Assembly (NCBI GenBank): GCA_934466455.1 | Contig: CAKSLF010000001.1 | Span: 1 to 64,000 of the forward strand | DNA: 64,000 bases | DNA from: an uncultured Oscillospiraceae bacterium | GTDB lineage: Bacteria; Bacillota; Clostridia; Oscillospirales; Ruminococcaceae | Reading direction: 5' to 3' | Shown here: positions 25,772 to 34,587 of the stretch, in pieces | Numbering within the stretch: the first letter of the stretch is position 1 | Layout: each line of letters begins with the position of its first letter | Made by a program: the position numbers and the translations under genes | Notes under the pieces: generated by a model | Seen by the model: only the letters and a program-made list of their open reading frames with translations | What the model was told of the DNA's origin: nothing | Databases searched by the model: none

Positions 25772-25931
25772 GGCTTAACACCTCCAAATAATAAAAAAGT
25801 GCGGATACAAAGAAAGCACCGCACAGAGTTCTTCCGGCAGCGAAAATAAAAAATCCGCTTTTGCCGGAGCTTTGTTTGCCGCACCGCATTTTGTATGGGA
25901 CGGCGAGAACGGTTCGTTCTGCTTCTTTGTA
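25772..25931 (-). ncRNA. L20-type leader of the infC-rpmI-rplT operon
   Basis: About 160 bases separate the mapped promoter from infC and contain no gene. A long-range pairing links the extreme 5' end (TACAAAGAAGCA in RNA sense, 25931-25920) with TGCTTTCTTTGTA (25818-25806), with one bulged A. TGCGGTGC occurs twice, and a CTCCGGCA / TGCCGGAAG stem lies between. Position and long-range helix match the L20 leader known in Firmicutes, in which excess L20 stabilises premature termination. I judge it by structure and place, not by a model search. Confidence 0.65.
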
Positions 25932-25937
25932 CAAAAT

Positions 25938-25966
25938 ATTATATAGCCGAAAAGCCCCTTTGTCAA
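25938..25966 (-). promoter_or_regulatory. Consensus sigma-A promoter for the infC operon
   Basis: On the minus strand, TTGACA (25966-25961) and TATAAT (25943-25938), both perfect, are 17 bases apart. The -35 box sits in the loop region of the terminator hairpin that follows the upstream gene. Confidence 0.9.
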
Positions 25967-25976
25967 GGGGCTTTTC
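25949..25976 (-). terminator. Terminator hairpin overlapping the infC promoter
   Basis: On the minus strand AAAAGCCCCTT and AAGGGGCTTTT form an 11-bp stem around a tight GACA loop, 45 bases after the stop of the PAP2-like gene. The stem and loop occupy the -35 box and spacer of the infC promoter. Confidence 0.75.
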
Positions 25977-26020
25977 CTACAAAATCACATATTTAAGAGA
26001 GGAAAACACAAAAAAATCGG

Positions 26021-26605
26021 CTATGCCGCAAGAACAAGAACCGCAGCGGTTGCAGAAATTACGCAAACGACCGTGCCGAGAATAAATTCCCTTACCGTAT
26101 GGCGTTTTGTGACAAGAGAAGCCCAAAATATAATTCCGTACATGATCGCACAGGGTAAAAGTGCGCCAAAACCGAAATAGTATGTTGCAAAAAACATAGG
26201 GCTTGTCACGCTGCAGGCGTGACCGCTGGCACGGATTTTTATAACCTTATTAAATAGCACAAGCATAAGCAGGGAAATAAGATACGCCGCAAAAATCGTA
26301 AGCACGGGCTTTGAGCACCGGGCAAAAAGCGCATACAAAAATCCCCCCATGTATCCCGCCACGCTAAAAACAAAGGCGGTCTTTCTCTGCATGGGTCTGC
26401 CGCCCTTTCGTAAAGAGGGAACAACCGCCGCAGCCGGATAGGCAAGGGCGGGGATTATTGCAAGAAAGACAAGGGAAGCAATAAATTCCCCGGTATTTGC
26501 AAAAACTCCGTCCCTAAAGAAATACAGCAGCGCAAGAAGATACGCAACCATAAGAGGCGGAACCGAGATAACCCGAATAAGCATTGCGACCTTTTGTTTC
26601 AACAA
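26021..26605 (-). CDS. Membrane protein, possibly PAP2-like
   Basis: This 194-residue protein has about five to six hydrophobic helices. The fragments IRASGHACSVTSP and SLVTKRHTVREFILG resemble the SGH and SRxxxxxHxxxD motifs of PAP2 lipid phosphatases, though several catalytic residues do not match well, so enzymatic activity is doubtful. It lies 88 bases downstream of addA's stop on the same strand, with its own terminator. Role unknown. Confidence 0.6.
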   Translation of the reverse strand: MLKQKVAMLIRVISVPPLMVAYLLALLYFFRDGVFANTGEFIASLVFLAIIPALAYPAAAVVPSLRKGGRPMQRKTAFVFSVAGYMGGFLYALFARCSKPVLTIFAAYLISLLMLVLFNKVIKIRASGHACSVTSPMFFATYYFGFGALLPCAIMYGIIFWASLVTKRHTVREFILGTVVCVISATAAVLVLAA

Positions 26606-26693
26606 ATCACCTCAAAAGCAGTTTTGAAAATATATGATACAGCCGCATTGTTATGGAATTATTATGGAAAAGTGAAAAACAAGCGAACGCAGC

Positions 26694-29600
26694 CTATACC
26701 CAAAGCTCCCGCCCAAAGCGGAAGGACCATATTACCGAACCCTCAACCGGTCTTCCGAGGGATGCGGAAAGCAGCAGCCGGTACATATGGAGCTGCGCCG
26801 CATAGCGGAAACGAAGCTCCTCTATGTCCTCAACAAAATCGGTTTTGTAATCAAGGATATACAGCTTTCCGCCGGATTCAAATACACAGTCCGCAACGCC
26901 CTGAACGGTAATCTTGTCCTCCGGGGCTGCGTTTTCATAGCCAAGCTCCGCCGCAGGCAGGCTTTGCAGGAAGCGCAGTTCCCTTTTTACCCAAGGGGAA
27001 CTCTCGATTAGGAGGTAAAGCTCACTTTCAAAGAAAGCCCGCACTTTTTCCGGATTTATGGAAGCGGCTTGCTTTTGTGTGATAAAATCAAGCTTTTCAA
27101 GGCGTTCGATTTCCGCTTTCGGGTCGGATTTTGCCAAAGCAAAGTCGCAGAACTGCATAAAAGTATGAAGCGCAGTTCCTCTTGCCGCTCCGGAGAGGGA
27201 ACCGCTTTGCGGTTCTGCGGAAAACAGCAATTTTTTGTGCATTTCTCCGTGGGTAAGGGCGGAAACGCCCGCCTTTGCCGGAATGGTCTGTGCCGCCGCA
27301 AAGGGATATTCCCAACCGGTGTTTGCCAAAAGAGCGTTTGTGATTTCCGGATCCGGTTCGGGGGCTGCGGCTTCTGCGGCGGTTTCCTCGGCAAAGGCTT
27401 TCTCGGAGGGCGGGGCGGTTATGCAAAAACTCCAGCGGGTTTCGTCGGGCAAAACGGCGGATTCCGTCAAGCCTGCAACGGTGCGCAGATTGGCTGCGTC
27501 CGGGTGGCGTAAAAGGGCGGAAAATATCCAGTCGGACTCTTTTCCGGAGCCGGAAACAAAAAACGGGTCCATAACCCGTTCTTCGCCGACGGATTGAGCA
27601 AGAGAGGAAAGGTATTTTTCCGCATTTTTTACGGCGCAGGTTACGATTAGGTTTTCCTTTGCACGGGTCAATGCAACATAGAGTATGCACATTTCCTCCT
27701 CAACGGAGGTTTGGTGCGCTTTAAGGCGCAAAGCCTCCTGCGGAACGGTTGAAAAGCGTATTCCGGTATTTTTATCTCTGCGGGCGCAGGCAAAGCCAAG
27801 CTCGGAATGGAGCGTCACGCTGCCGTTGTCAAGCCGAAATTTTCTTGCGGTTCCCGAGAGAAAAACAACGGGGAATTCAAGCCCCTTTGAATTATGTACG
27901 CTCATAATATGCACGCAGTTGCTTCCAAAGCCGGAGCAGCCCGCCGTGGGAACATCAATGCCTCCGGATTCCGCTCTTGAAACAAATCTCAAAAAGGCGG
28001 AAAGCCCGTGAAAACCGGCATCCTCGCAATCCGCCGCCTGCTTTACAAGCAGCCGCAGGTTGGCAAGACGCATTTCTCCGTCCTTGCAGGCACGCATTAT
28101 CTGCGGATAGGAGGTAAGGCGGTAAAACAGCTCAATGACGGAATCGGAGCTTTCCGCAGCGGCAGCCCGGCGGATTTCCGAAAGAAGGCGGAGAAAATCC
28201 GCCTCTTTTTCGCCGCCGCCCTCCGCCGCAAGCTTTACCGCCGAATAAAGCGGAATGTTTCGCCCCAAAAGGCGGATTTTCGCAAGCTCCTCCGGGGTAA
28301 ATGCAAATATCTCGGAAAGCATGGCACCGGCAAGAGGAATATCAAGCAGAGGGTTGTCCGCCGCTTTAAGCACATTAAGAACGGCGGCGACCTCCGGGCG
28401 GGAATAAAGCCCGCCGTCCTTGCCGTAGCTGTAATTTATCCCAAGATTGCGCAGGGCGTCCGCAAAAGCAGGCCCCTGGTTGTTTGTATAGCGCAAAAGA
28501 ATACAGATGTCGGAATATTCAACGGGGCGGACGCCCTCCTTTGAGGAAACGGGCATTTTGCTTTGAACCATATCGTAAATGCGCCTTGCAACAACGGCTG
28601 CTTCGGACTTTGCGACGCTTTCGTCCCCGTATTCAACAATAATGCCCTCGTTGCGGATAATTCCGTCCTCCGGAAAGGAAGCCTCCGCAATAAGCTTTTC
28701 CTCCTCGCCGTAATCCATTCCGGCGGCTTCGGTGCTCATTATCTGTTCAAAGATAAAGTTTACCGCCCCGGCAACGGACTTTCTGCTTCGATAGTTGCGC
28801 CCAAGAACGATGGAAGCGGGAAAATGCTTTCCGTCAAAAGGTGCCCAGCTTCTGCGCTTTTCAAGAAAAAGCTCCGGCATTGCCTGGCGAAAACGGTATA
28901 TGCTCTGTTTAACATCGCCGACGAAGAAAAGGTTATCGCCTTTTGATACGGAAAAGAAAATCGTATCCTGAACCTTGTTTATATCCTGACATTCATCAAC
29001 AAGTATATAATCAAAGCGGGCTGCAAGGCTTTTTGCAGCGGCGGTCGGTATAATTTTTCCGTTTCCGTCCTTCTCCGTAAGCACGGAAAGGGCAAACTGC
29101 TCCATATCGGAAAAATCAACGGCGTTCCGCTCCTGCTTTTTTTGAGCATAAAGCCTGTCATAATCCATGGTTATATCAAAAAGACAGCAGATTTTAGGAT
29201 AAAGGTCGGCTATATCCTCCCTAAATTCCTCCTCGGTTGCGGAAAAAAGCTTGTTAAGCCCGGAAAAATCCTTTTTGTATCCGTCACGGGCAAGCTTTAC
29301 CTTTTCCTTGAGCACCTCGTCAACGCCCCTTATGGAGGGCATTCTTGAAAATGCGGTGTTTTCGATTACATTTTGAGCACGGTTCCAGCTTTCGTGCTCA
29401 CATATGCGCAAAACCTCGTTAAGCATAAGATAGTCCTCCGCAAACATGGAGGCGTATCTGTCGTTTCCCTCCTCAAGGCAAAAATCGCGCATATATTCGG
29501 CACGGGCGGCGCAGTGCTTCAGCACGCATACGGCACGCTCCGTGATAATTTTGCCCCAAGCCGTTTCGGAAAGCGGAATTTCCGGGTCGTACATTGCGGC

Positions 29601-30188
29601 TTTCTCCGAAAGCCAGTCTTTATAATAGGGAAGTGCCCGAATAAAGTCATAAAGCGTGAGCACGCAGCTTTCAAGCCCGATGTCGCTGCGCCCGCCGCCA
29701 AGGGTTTCGGAAAGCTCAAAAAAGACTGGGTCGCCCTTTTGGTATGCGTCCTCAAGTGCTTCGGAAACGGCGGCGGCGGAAATTTCCGCCCGTTCCTGCT
29801 CGGTAACAATGCGGGTGTCGGAGGAAATTCCGAGCGTATTAAAATTTTCCTTGACCACATCGTAGCAAAAGGAGGAGATTGTGCTTATATGAGCACGCTC
29901 CATCAAAAGCTGTTGACGGCGAAGCCCCTCGTCGTTCGGATTTTTTGCAATAAGCTCGGAAAGGGCGGCATTTATTCTGGCTTTCATCTCCGCCGCTGCG
30001 GCGTTTGTAAAGGTTGTGATAAGAAGCCGGTCTGCGTCAACGGGGTTTTCCTTTGCCGTGAGCATGCGGATGACCCGTTCGACAAGAACGGCGGTTTTTC
30101 CGCTTCCCGCCGCTGCGGAAACAATTATGTTTCCGCCAAAGGCGGTTATTGCTTTAAGCTGCTCCGGGTTCCATTCACGGGTCGCCAT
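26694..30188 (-). CDS. addA: ATP-dependent helicase/nuclease AddA
   Basis: This 1164-residue UvrD-like helicase-nuclease is the partner of AddB in double-strand break resection and Chi-regulated recombination. Walker A SAAAGSGKTAVLVERV is near residue 25; DYILVDECQDIN is the DExx box; YVALTRAKENLIV is motif VI; the RecB-family nuclease motif LYILDYKTDF is near the C terminus. I start at ATG 30188 (MATREWNPEQ), nine bases after AGGAGG; an ATG six bases earlier is too close to that site. It overlaps the addB 3' end by 14 bases. Confidence 0.96.
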   Translation of the reverse strand: MATREWNPEQLKAITAFGGNIIVSAAAGSGKTAVLVERVIRMLTAKENPVDADRLLITTFTNAAAAEMKARINAALSELIAKNPNDEGLRRQQLLMERAHISTISSFCYDVVKENFNTLGISSDTRIVTEQERAEISAAAVSEALEDAYQKGDPVFFELSETLGGGRSDIGLESCVLTLYDFIRALPYYKDWLSEKAAMYDPEIPLSETAWGKIITERAVCVLKHCAARAEYMRDFCLEEGNDRYASMFAEDYLMLNEVLRICEHESWNRAQNVIENTAFSRMPSIRGVDEVLKEKVKLARDGYKKDFSGLNKLFSATEEEFREDIADLYPKICCLFDITMDYDRLYAQKKQERNAVDFSDMEQFALSVLTEKDGNGKIIPTAAAKSLAARFDYILVDECQDINKVQDTIFFSVSKGDNLFFVGDVKQSIYRFRQAMPELFLEKRRSWAPFDGKHFPASIVLGRNYRSRKSVAGAVNFIFEQIMSTEAAGMDYGEEEKLIAEASFPEDGIIRNEGIIVEYGDESVAKSEAAVVARRIYDMVQSKMPVSSKEGVRPVEYSDICILLRYTNNQGPAFADALRNLGINYSYGKDGGLYSRPEVAAVLNVLKAADNPLLDIPLAGAMLSEIFAFTPEELAKIRLLGRNIPLYSAVKLAAEGGGEKEADFLRLLSEIRRAAAAESSDSVIELFYRLTSYPQIMRACKDGEMRLANLRLLVKQAADCEDAGFHGLSAFLRFVSRAESGGIDVPTAGCSGFGSNCVHIMSVHNSKGLEFPVVFLSGTARKFRLDNGSVTLHSELGFACARRDKNTGIRFSTVPQEALRLKAHQTSVEEEMCILYVALTRAKENLIVTCAVKNAEKYLSSLAQSVGEERVMDPFFVSGSGKESDWIFSALLRHPDAANLRTVAGLTESAVLPDETRWSFCITAPPSEKAFAEETAAEAAAPEPDPEITNALLANTGWEYPFAAAQTIPAKAGVSALTHGEMHKKLLFSAEPQSGSLSGAARGTALHTFMQFCDFALAKSDPKAEIERLEKLDFITQKQAASINPEKVRAFFESELYLLIESSPWVKRELRFLQSLPAAELGYENAAPEDKITVQGVADCVFESGGKLYILDYKTDFVEDIEELRFRYAAQLHMYRLLLSASLGRPVEGSVIWSFRFGRELWV

Positions 30189-33100
30189 GCTCATTTTCCT
30201 CCTCTGCAAGTTTATAAAAATCTTCCGTGCTCATTTTTTCGATAAGACGAACGGGTGCCTCACTGCCTCTTCTGCAAACGCAGGCAAAATCACAGTGGTC
30301 GCAGGAGAGGACCTCGCCCTGCCGGTGGGGCAGGGCGGGGATTTTTCCGCCGTAAAGCTCCTCCGCCATGCTCAAAAGCAGGCGGTCGATATGCCCTTTT
30401 ATCTTACCCATTTGCTCAAGAGTGGCAAGGGTGCCTCCGCCGGAGGCGGCGCAGCCTTCCTTTGTTTGCTTTACCGGGATAAATACTCCCTTAAAGCCCG
30501 GCTCCATTGCGGAAAGAACCATGGGGTCGTCAAGCAAAAGCCCGTTTGCACGAAGCGGCTCGTTTATGGATTTTTCCGCCTTTTCGGCGGACATATTTCT
30601 TTCGCCGGAAACGACGGAATCCCTTGCGGGCATATACAGTACCCCTGCGGGCAGGCTTTTTTCAAGCCCGCCGTGCCCGCCTTTCCAAACGGAGAAAAGA
30701 TATACGAGCATCTGTATGTTTATTCCGTAAAAAACATCGTTAAGAGAAAACTGCTTTGCGCCGGTTTTATAGTCAACGACCCGGACATAGCGGCTTCCGT
30801 TTTTGTTGAGCACATCAACACGGTCGATTTTTCCCTGCACGAGCACGGTGTGACCGTCCGGCGTGCTCAAGCGGTAGGCGGAAACCTCGCCACCGTCCTC
30901 AACGGGAAGCTCAAAGGCGTACGGTTCAAATTCGGATACGGAAAATTCCTCTCCGATTCGCCGCAAAAGCCGGAACATAAAGCCCGCAATGCGGTCGAAC
31001 ATATACATAAAGCGGGCGGATTTGTCCTTTGCGGTGCCGAAAACATCGTCAAGATAGCCGCCCAGTGCGGCGGAGATTTCGTCCTTCAGCCTTTTGTCGG
31101 AAAGCCCCGCTATTCCTGCGCCGCCGTGGGCGGAAACGACCTGCTGTAAAACATAATGGATAAGGTTGCCCGCATAGATGGGCGAAAGCTCCGCTTTAAG
31201 CGGCTTTTTAAGATACAGCCCATAGCTTAAAAAATAGGAAAAAGGGCAGCTCTCAAACTTTTCTATTCGGGAGGGAGAAAGCCTAAGCCGCTCGCCGAAG
31301 ATTTGTTCGGAAACGGAAGCGTCTTCTATGCAAAAGCTTTCCGGACGAATGGTTTCCCCAAGCTTTTTTGCACGCTCTTTCCAAAGAGGGCGGCTTTCAA
31401 AATACCGGCGAAGAGCTTCCGCCGCCGGAGAAACACTTTTTCCAAAGCGGGAGAGCCGCTCAAAGGCAAGCTCCTCGCTGCAAAGCCAAAATTCCTCGGG
31501 GAAGGCGGCGGTGCTTACGGTTTTTGCCGCCGCTGCCTGTTCAAGGCGGCTTATAAGCACCGACGGCTGCTGTTCCGTTCCCGCAAAATCATATTTGGGA
31601 TATGTAAGATAGATTTGCTCGGAGGCGCAGGTAAATGCGGTATATGCATACATTCTTTCGGAGAGAAGCTCATCGTTTTCCCCTTCGCCAAGCTCCATTC
31701 CGAGGGAGGACATTTTTTTTCGTTCCGTGCGGGTAAAAAGTCCGCCGTCCTTCGGTGTTGCCGGAAACCTTCCGTCAAGCGCACCGATAACAAAAACCGC
31801 CTTTATCCCGGAGGGCCTCATCCTGTCCGCCGTGCCGGCGGCAACACAGTCGATCGTTTTTGGCAAAACGCCGATTTTCGCACTCATCATAACAAGCTCA
31901 AAAAGCCTGCCCAAAGCCGCTCCGCCAAGGCGTGCGTCGGAAAGTGCGGCAGAAAATTTATCAAGTGCGGAGATAAGAAAGCTCCAGAATGTGTCAAGGT
32001 CGTCTGCGGCGGAAATGTTTCCGGCTGCGGAATATTCGTCGTATAGGCGAAAAAGCCCTTCTTTAACATTGCATTCGCAAAGATAATCATAAAGAGCCGA
32101 AGAAAATTCCTTCCCGTTTGCGTCGGAAATGCGTATGCGCAGCCGTGCAAGAGGTTCGCAGACGGCTTTGCGCAATGCGTTTATGCGCTCAAGCGGGGCA
32201 AGGTCCTCCGGCTTTCCGGAGTCAAAGCCCTTTGGGCTTCCGGTAAAGTCGGACAAAAACATTTTTCCTCTTATGCTCCAAATAAAGCAGTAGTTTTCAA
32301 ACTCTGCGGCGTCCTCCGCAGAAACGGGTATAAGCCCGGTTTTTATGATGCGGATTATGTCCGCCGCCTCAAAATTCCCCCGGCAGGCGGAGAGCGAAGC
32401 CGCAATAAAGGCTGCAAGAGGGTGGGTGGCAAGGGAAGCCGGCTCGTCGGAATAAAGCGGAACGCCCGCTTTGCGGAATGCCTCCGGCAATACGGTTTTG
32501 TATGGGGAAAAATCCCTTGCAATTACCGCAATTTCTCTCCAGCGCACACCCCGCTTTGCAAGGGAACGCACTTTGCAGGCAACAAATTCCGCCTCGTCGC
32601 AGGGGTCGGCTGCCGCAACGATTTCAACCTCGCCGCCGTTTTTCGGGGTGTATAAACAGGTCTGCAAAAATTGCTTTTCAACGGCGGCTATTGCCTCCGG
32701 GCGGCTGTCATCTTCCAAGACGGCAATTTTCGGCGGGCGCACGGATACTCCGGCGGATTTTGCCGCCCGCTCAAGGCGTGCGGCGGTGCGCTGGGTTTTG
32801 GAAAAAAGCCCGTTTCCGCCGGTGCGGTCGTAAATATCGGGGCAGCAAAGGCTTGCCGAAACAAGAGGGGACTGGCATAGAATTTCCCGCAAAAGTTTGT
32901 ATTCGCTGCCGGTAAAGCCGGTGAAATTATCTATAAAAACCGCCGTGCCGGAGAAAAAGTCGTTTTCCGAAAGAACGGCGCACGCCCTTGCAATATCCGT
33001 AAGAGGGTCAAGAAAGCTCTTTGACAGCATTGCGTCATACAGGGAGAAGATAAGGGCAAGGTCGGCGGCTTTGTCTTTAAGAATCGGGTCGGAAGCTTTT

Positions 33101-33513
33101 TCCGAAAGCTCAAGCAGGTCGGAAAAGCAAAGCCCGGCGTTTTTTATTTCGGAATCCGTGCGAACAAGCTCCTTAGTAAAGGAAGCGTTTTCCGAGCTTT
33201 TTTTATAAAAGCGCAGCTCGTCTTTACATTCGTGCAGGGCTGCGCCCATAAGAAGAAGCTTTGTTGTATCGTCGGAATATTCCCCGGCAACGCCGCCAAA
33301 GCGGCGAAAAATACTGTTGCAAAGGCGGGAAAAGCTTGTTACCTCAATATTTTGGGCGGCTTTTGCGCCAAGAGCCTCGCCGAGAAGCTTTTCGCTTTCA
33401 AAGGAGAACTGCTCCGGAACAATAAGAAAGGCGGGCTTGCCCCAATCCTTTATTGAGGAATAAAGTGCATTCCGGCGTGCCTGTTCGTTTGTGCCGATAA
33501 TAAATTCAAGCAT
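30175..33513 (-). CDS. addB: ATP-dependent helicase/nuclease subunit AddB
   Basis: This 1112-residue AddB has a helicase-like fold, and its C-terminal RecB-type nuclease has VVDYKTGAKQF. The Fe-S staple cysteines are present: FESCPFSYF and the C-terminal CDHCDFACVC (spacing C-x2-C-x5-C). The N terminus reads LEFIIGTNEQARRNALYSS where other AddBs have GRxGxGKT/S, so the Walker A motif is missing. I start at ATG 33513 with AAAAGGAGG upstream; the longer frame to 33651 lacks a ribosome site. It is the first gene of addB-addA. The 175 bases to the next promoter hold no gene. Confidence 0.94.
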   Translation of the reverse strand: MLEFIIGTNEQARRNALYSSIKDWGKPAFLIVPEQFSFESEKLLGEALGAKAAQNIEVTSFSRLCNSIFRRFGGVAGEYSDDTTKLLLMGAALHECKDELRFYKKSSENASFTKELVRTDSEIKNAGLCFSDLLELSEKASDPILKDKAADLALIFSLYDAMLSKSFLDPLTDIARACAVLSENDFFSGTAVFIDNFTGFTGSEYKLLREILCQSPLVSASLCCPDIYDRTGGNGLFSKTQRTAARLERAAKSAGVSVRPPKIAVLEDDSRPEAIAAVEKQFLQTCLYTPKNGGEVEIVAAADPCDEAEFVACKVRSLAKRGVRWREIAVIARDFSPYKTVLPEAFRKAGVPLYSDEPASLATHPLAAFIAASLSACRGNFEAADIIRIIKTGLIPVSAEDAAEFENYCFIWSIRGKMFLSDFTGSPKGFDSGKPEDLAPLERINALRKAVCEPLARLRIRISDANGKEFSSALYDYLCECNVKEGLFRLYDEYSAAGNISAADDLDTFWSFLISALDKFSAALSDARLGGAALGRLFELVMMSAKIGVLPKTIDCVAAGTADRMRPSGIKAVFVIGALDGRFPATPKDGGLFTRTERKKMSSLGMELGEGENDELLSERMYAYTAFTCASEQIYLTYPKYDFAGTEQQPSVLISRLEQAAAAKTVSTAAFPEEFWLCSEELAFERLSRFGKSVSPAAEALRRYFESRPLWKERAKKLGETIRPESFCIEDASVSEQIFGERLRLSPSRIEKFESCPFSYFLSYGLYLKKPLKAELSPIYAGNLIHYVLQQVVSAHGGAGIAGLSDKRLKDEISAALGGYLDDVFGTAKDKSARFMYMFDRIAGFMFRLLRRIGEEFSVSEFEPYAFELPVEDGGEVSAYRLSTPDGHTVLVQGKIDRVDVLNKNGSRYVRVVDYKTGAKQFSLNDVFYGINIQMLVYLFSVWKGGHGGLEKSLPAGVLYMPARDSVVSGERNMSAEKAEKSINEPLRANGLLLDDPMVLSAMEPGFKGVFIPVKQTKEGCAASGGGTLATLEQMGKIKGHIDRLLLSMAEELYGGKIPALPHRQGEVLSCDHCDFACVCRRGSEAPVRLIEKMSTEDFYKLAEEENEHGDP

Positions 33514-33688
33514 GGTTTTCCGCCTCCTTTTACAGAAATAATTTAAGTAAAAGCGGGATTTTGCTCGCAAAGAGCAAAGCCCGCAAAGAATTGCACTTAG
33601 ATTATACCGCATACCGTGACAAAAATAAACAAATTTCGGTAAGCGGAACAAATTATTTGCAGCAAAAGCCGATTTATCCTAAAATAAG

Positions 33689-33717
33689 TTGACAACGGGT
33701 ATGACGCTTATTAAAAT
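33689..33717 (+). promoter_or_regulatory. Sigma-A promoter for the yoaK-like gene
   Basis: TTGACA (33689-33694) and TAAAAT (33712-33717) have a 17-base spacer, 41 bases before the ATG at 33758. It lies in the divergent gap next to addB. Confidence 0.75.
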
Positions 33718-33757
33718 ATACTGGTTGATTTTTTGTTTTGTAAGAGGGAATTCAGCA

Positions 33758-34432
33758 ATGGATAAAAACAAAGGGCTTTTTCGCCGCCAAATGTCCGATT
33801 CGATTATAACGGCGACATTTATCGTGCTTTCCGGCGGATTTCAGGACGCATATACATACTGCTGCCGGGGAAAGGTTTTTGCAAATGCCCAAACGGGCAA
33901 TATCGTCCTTATGAGTGCGGGGCTGCTTTCGGGAGATTTTTCCCACAGCGCAAAGTATCTTGTTCCGCTGCTGTCGTTTTTTGCGGGAATAATGGCGGCG
34001 GAGCTGGTTCACCGCAGATTTAAGAACTACGAAAAGATCCATTGGCGGCAGATGATTCTTGCTGCGGAGGTGCTGCTGCTTTTTGCCGTGGGCTTTTTGC
34101 CACAGGGCTTTAACGCCTTGGCAAATGCCGCCGTTTCCTTTGTGTGTGCGCTCCAGGTGCAAACCTTCCATAAGCTCCATGGCTGCGTTTACGCAAGCAC
34201 GATGTGCATAGGCAATATACGAAGCGGAGCGGAAGCCCTTGTCGCTTTTTTCAAAACAGGGGAGAGGGAAGCCCTTGAAAAATCGCTTATGTATTTTTTG
34301 GTAATTGCGCTGTTCGCACTTGGCGCAGGCTTCGGCAGCCTTGCCGCCGCATATATCGGCGAACGCTCTATTTGGATAAGCTGCGGGCTGCTTCTTGCGG
34401 GGCTTATCACAATGTTCGTAAGGGAAAAATAA
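33758..34432 (+). CDS. YoaK/DUF1275 family membrane protein
   Basis: This 224-residue protein has six to seven hydrophobic helices. GGFQDAYTYCCRGKVFANAQTGNIVLMS is the DUF1275 signature (GxxDAxxY...FANAQTGN), and QVQTFHKLHGCVYASTMCIGNIRS repeats the theme in the second half. The family's transport function is not settled. An AGAGGGA ribosome site precedes the ATG at 33758; the open frame from 33689 begins inside the promoter. It is a single-gene unit that ends at a motif-paired terminator. Confidence 0.88.
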   Translation: MDKNKGLFRRQMSDSIITATFIVLSGGFQDAYTYCCRGKVFANAQTGNIVLMSAGLLSGDFSHSAKYLVPLLSFFAGIMAAELVHRRFKNYEKIHWRQMILAAEVLLLFAVGFLPQGFNALANAAVSFVCALQVQTFHKLHGCVYASTMCIGNIRSGAEALVAFFKTGEREALEKSLMYFLVIALFALGAGFGSLAAAYIGERSIWISCGLLLAGLITMFVREK

Positions 34433-34442
34433 GCCAAAAGCA

Positions 34443-34490
34443 GTCCCGTGCTCAAATGAGCACGGGATTGCTTGCTTTTGAGCACGGTGT
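34443..34490 (+). terminator. Terminator built from paired CCGTGCTC/GAGCACGG motifs
   Basis: CCCGTGCTCA (from 34445) pairs with TGAGCACGGG (to 34466) in a perfect 10-bp stem. A third copy, TTTGAGCACGG (34477-34487), follows, then TTCTTTTT. Three exact motif copies occur within 42 bases. The only further signal before the next gene is a TATAAT box at 34554-34559. Confidence 0.75.
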
Positions 34491-34587
34491 TCTTTTTGCT
34501 TAATGTTTTATTAAGGCGTTTCAAACTCCCTTTTCTTTTTTATTCGCTTGCGCTATAATAGGGAAGACAAAAAGGGAGGCGGCAAAA

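Noticed and set aside
26694..33513. Interpreting TGAGCACGG as a Chi site for AddAB
   Set aside because: Strand use is balanced (21:16) and copies form inverted pairs at terminators, unlike Chi. It cannot be excluded without the replication direction, so I keep it only as an alternative.
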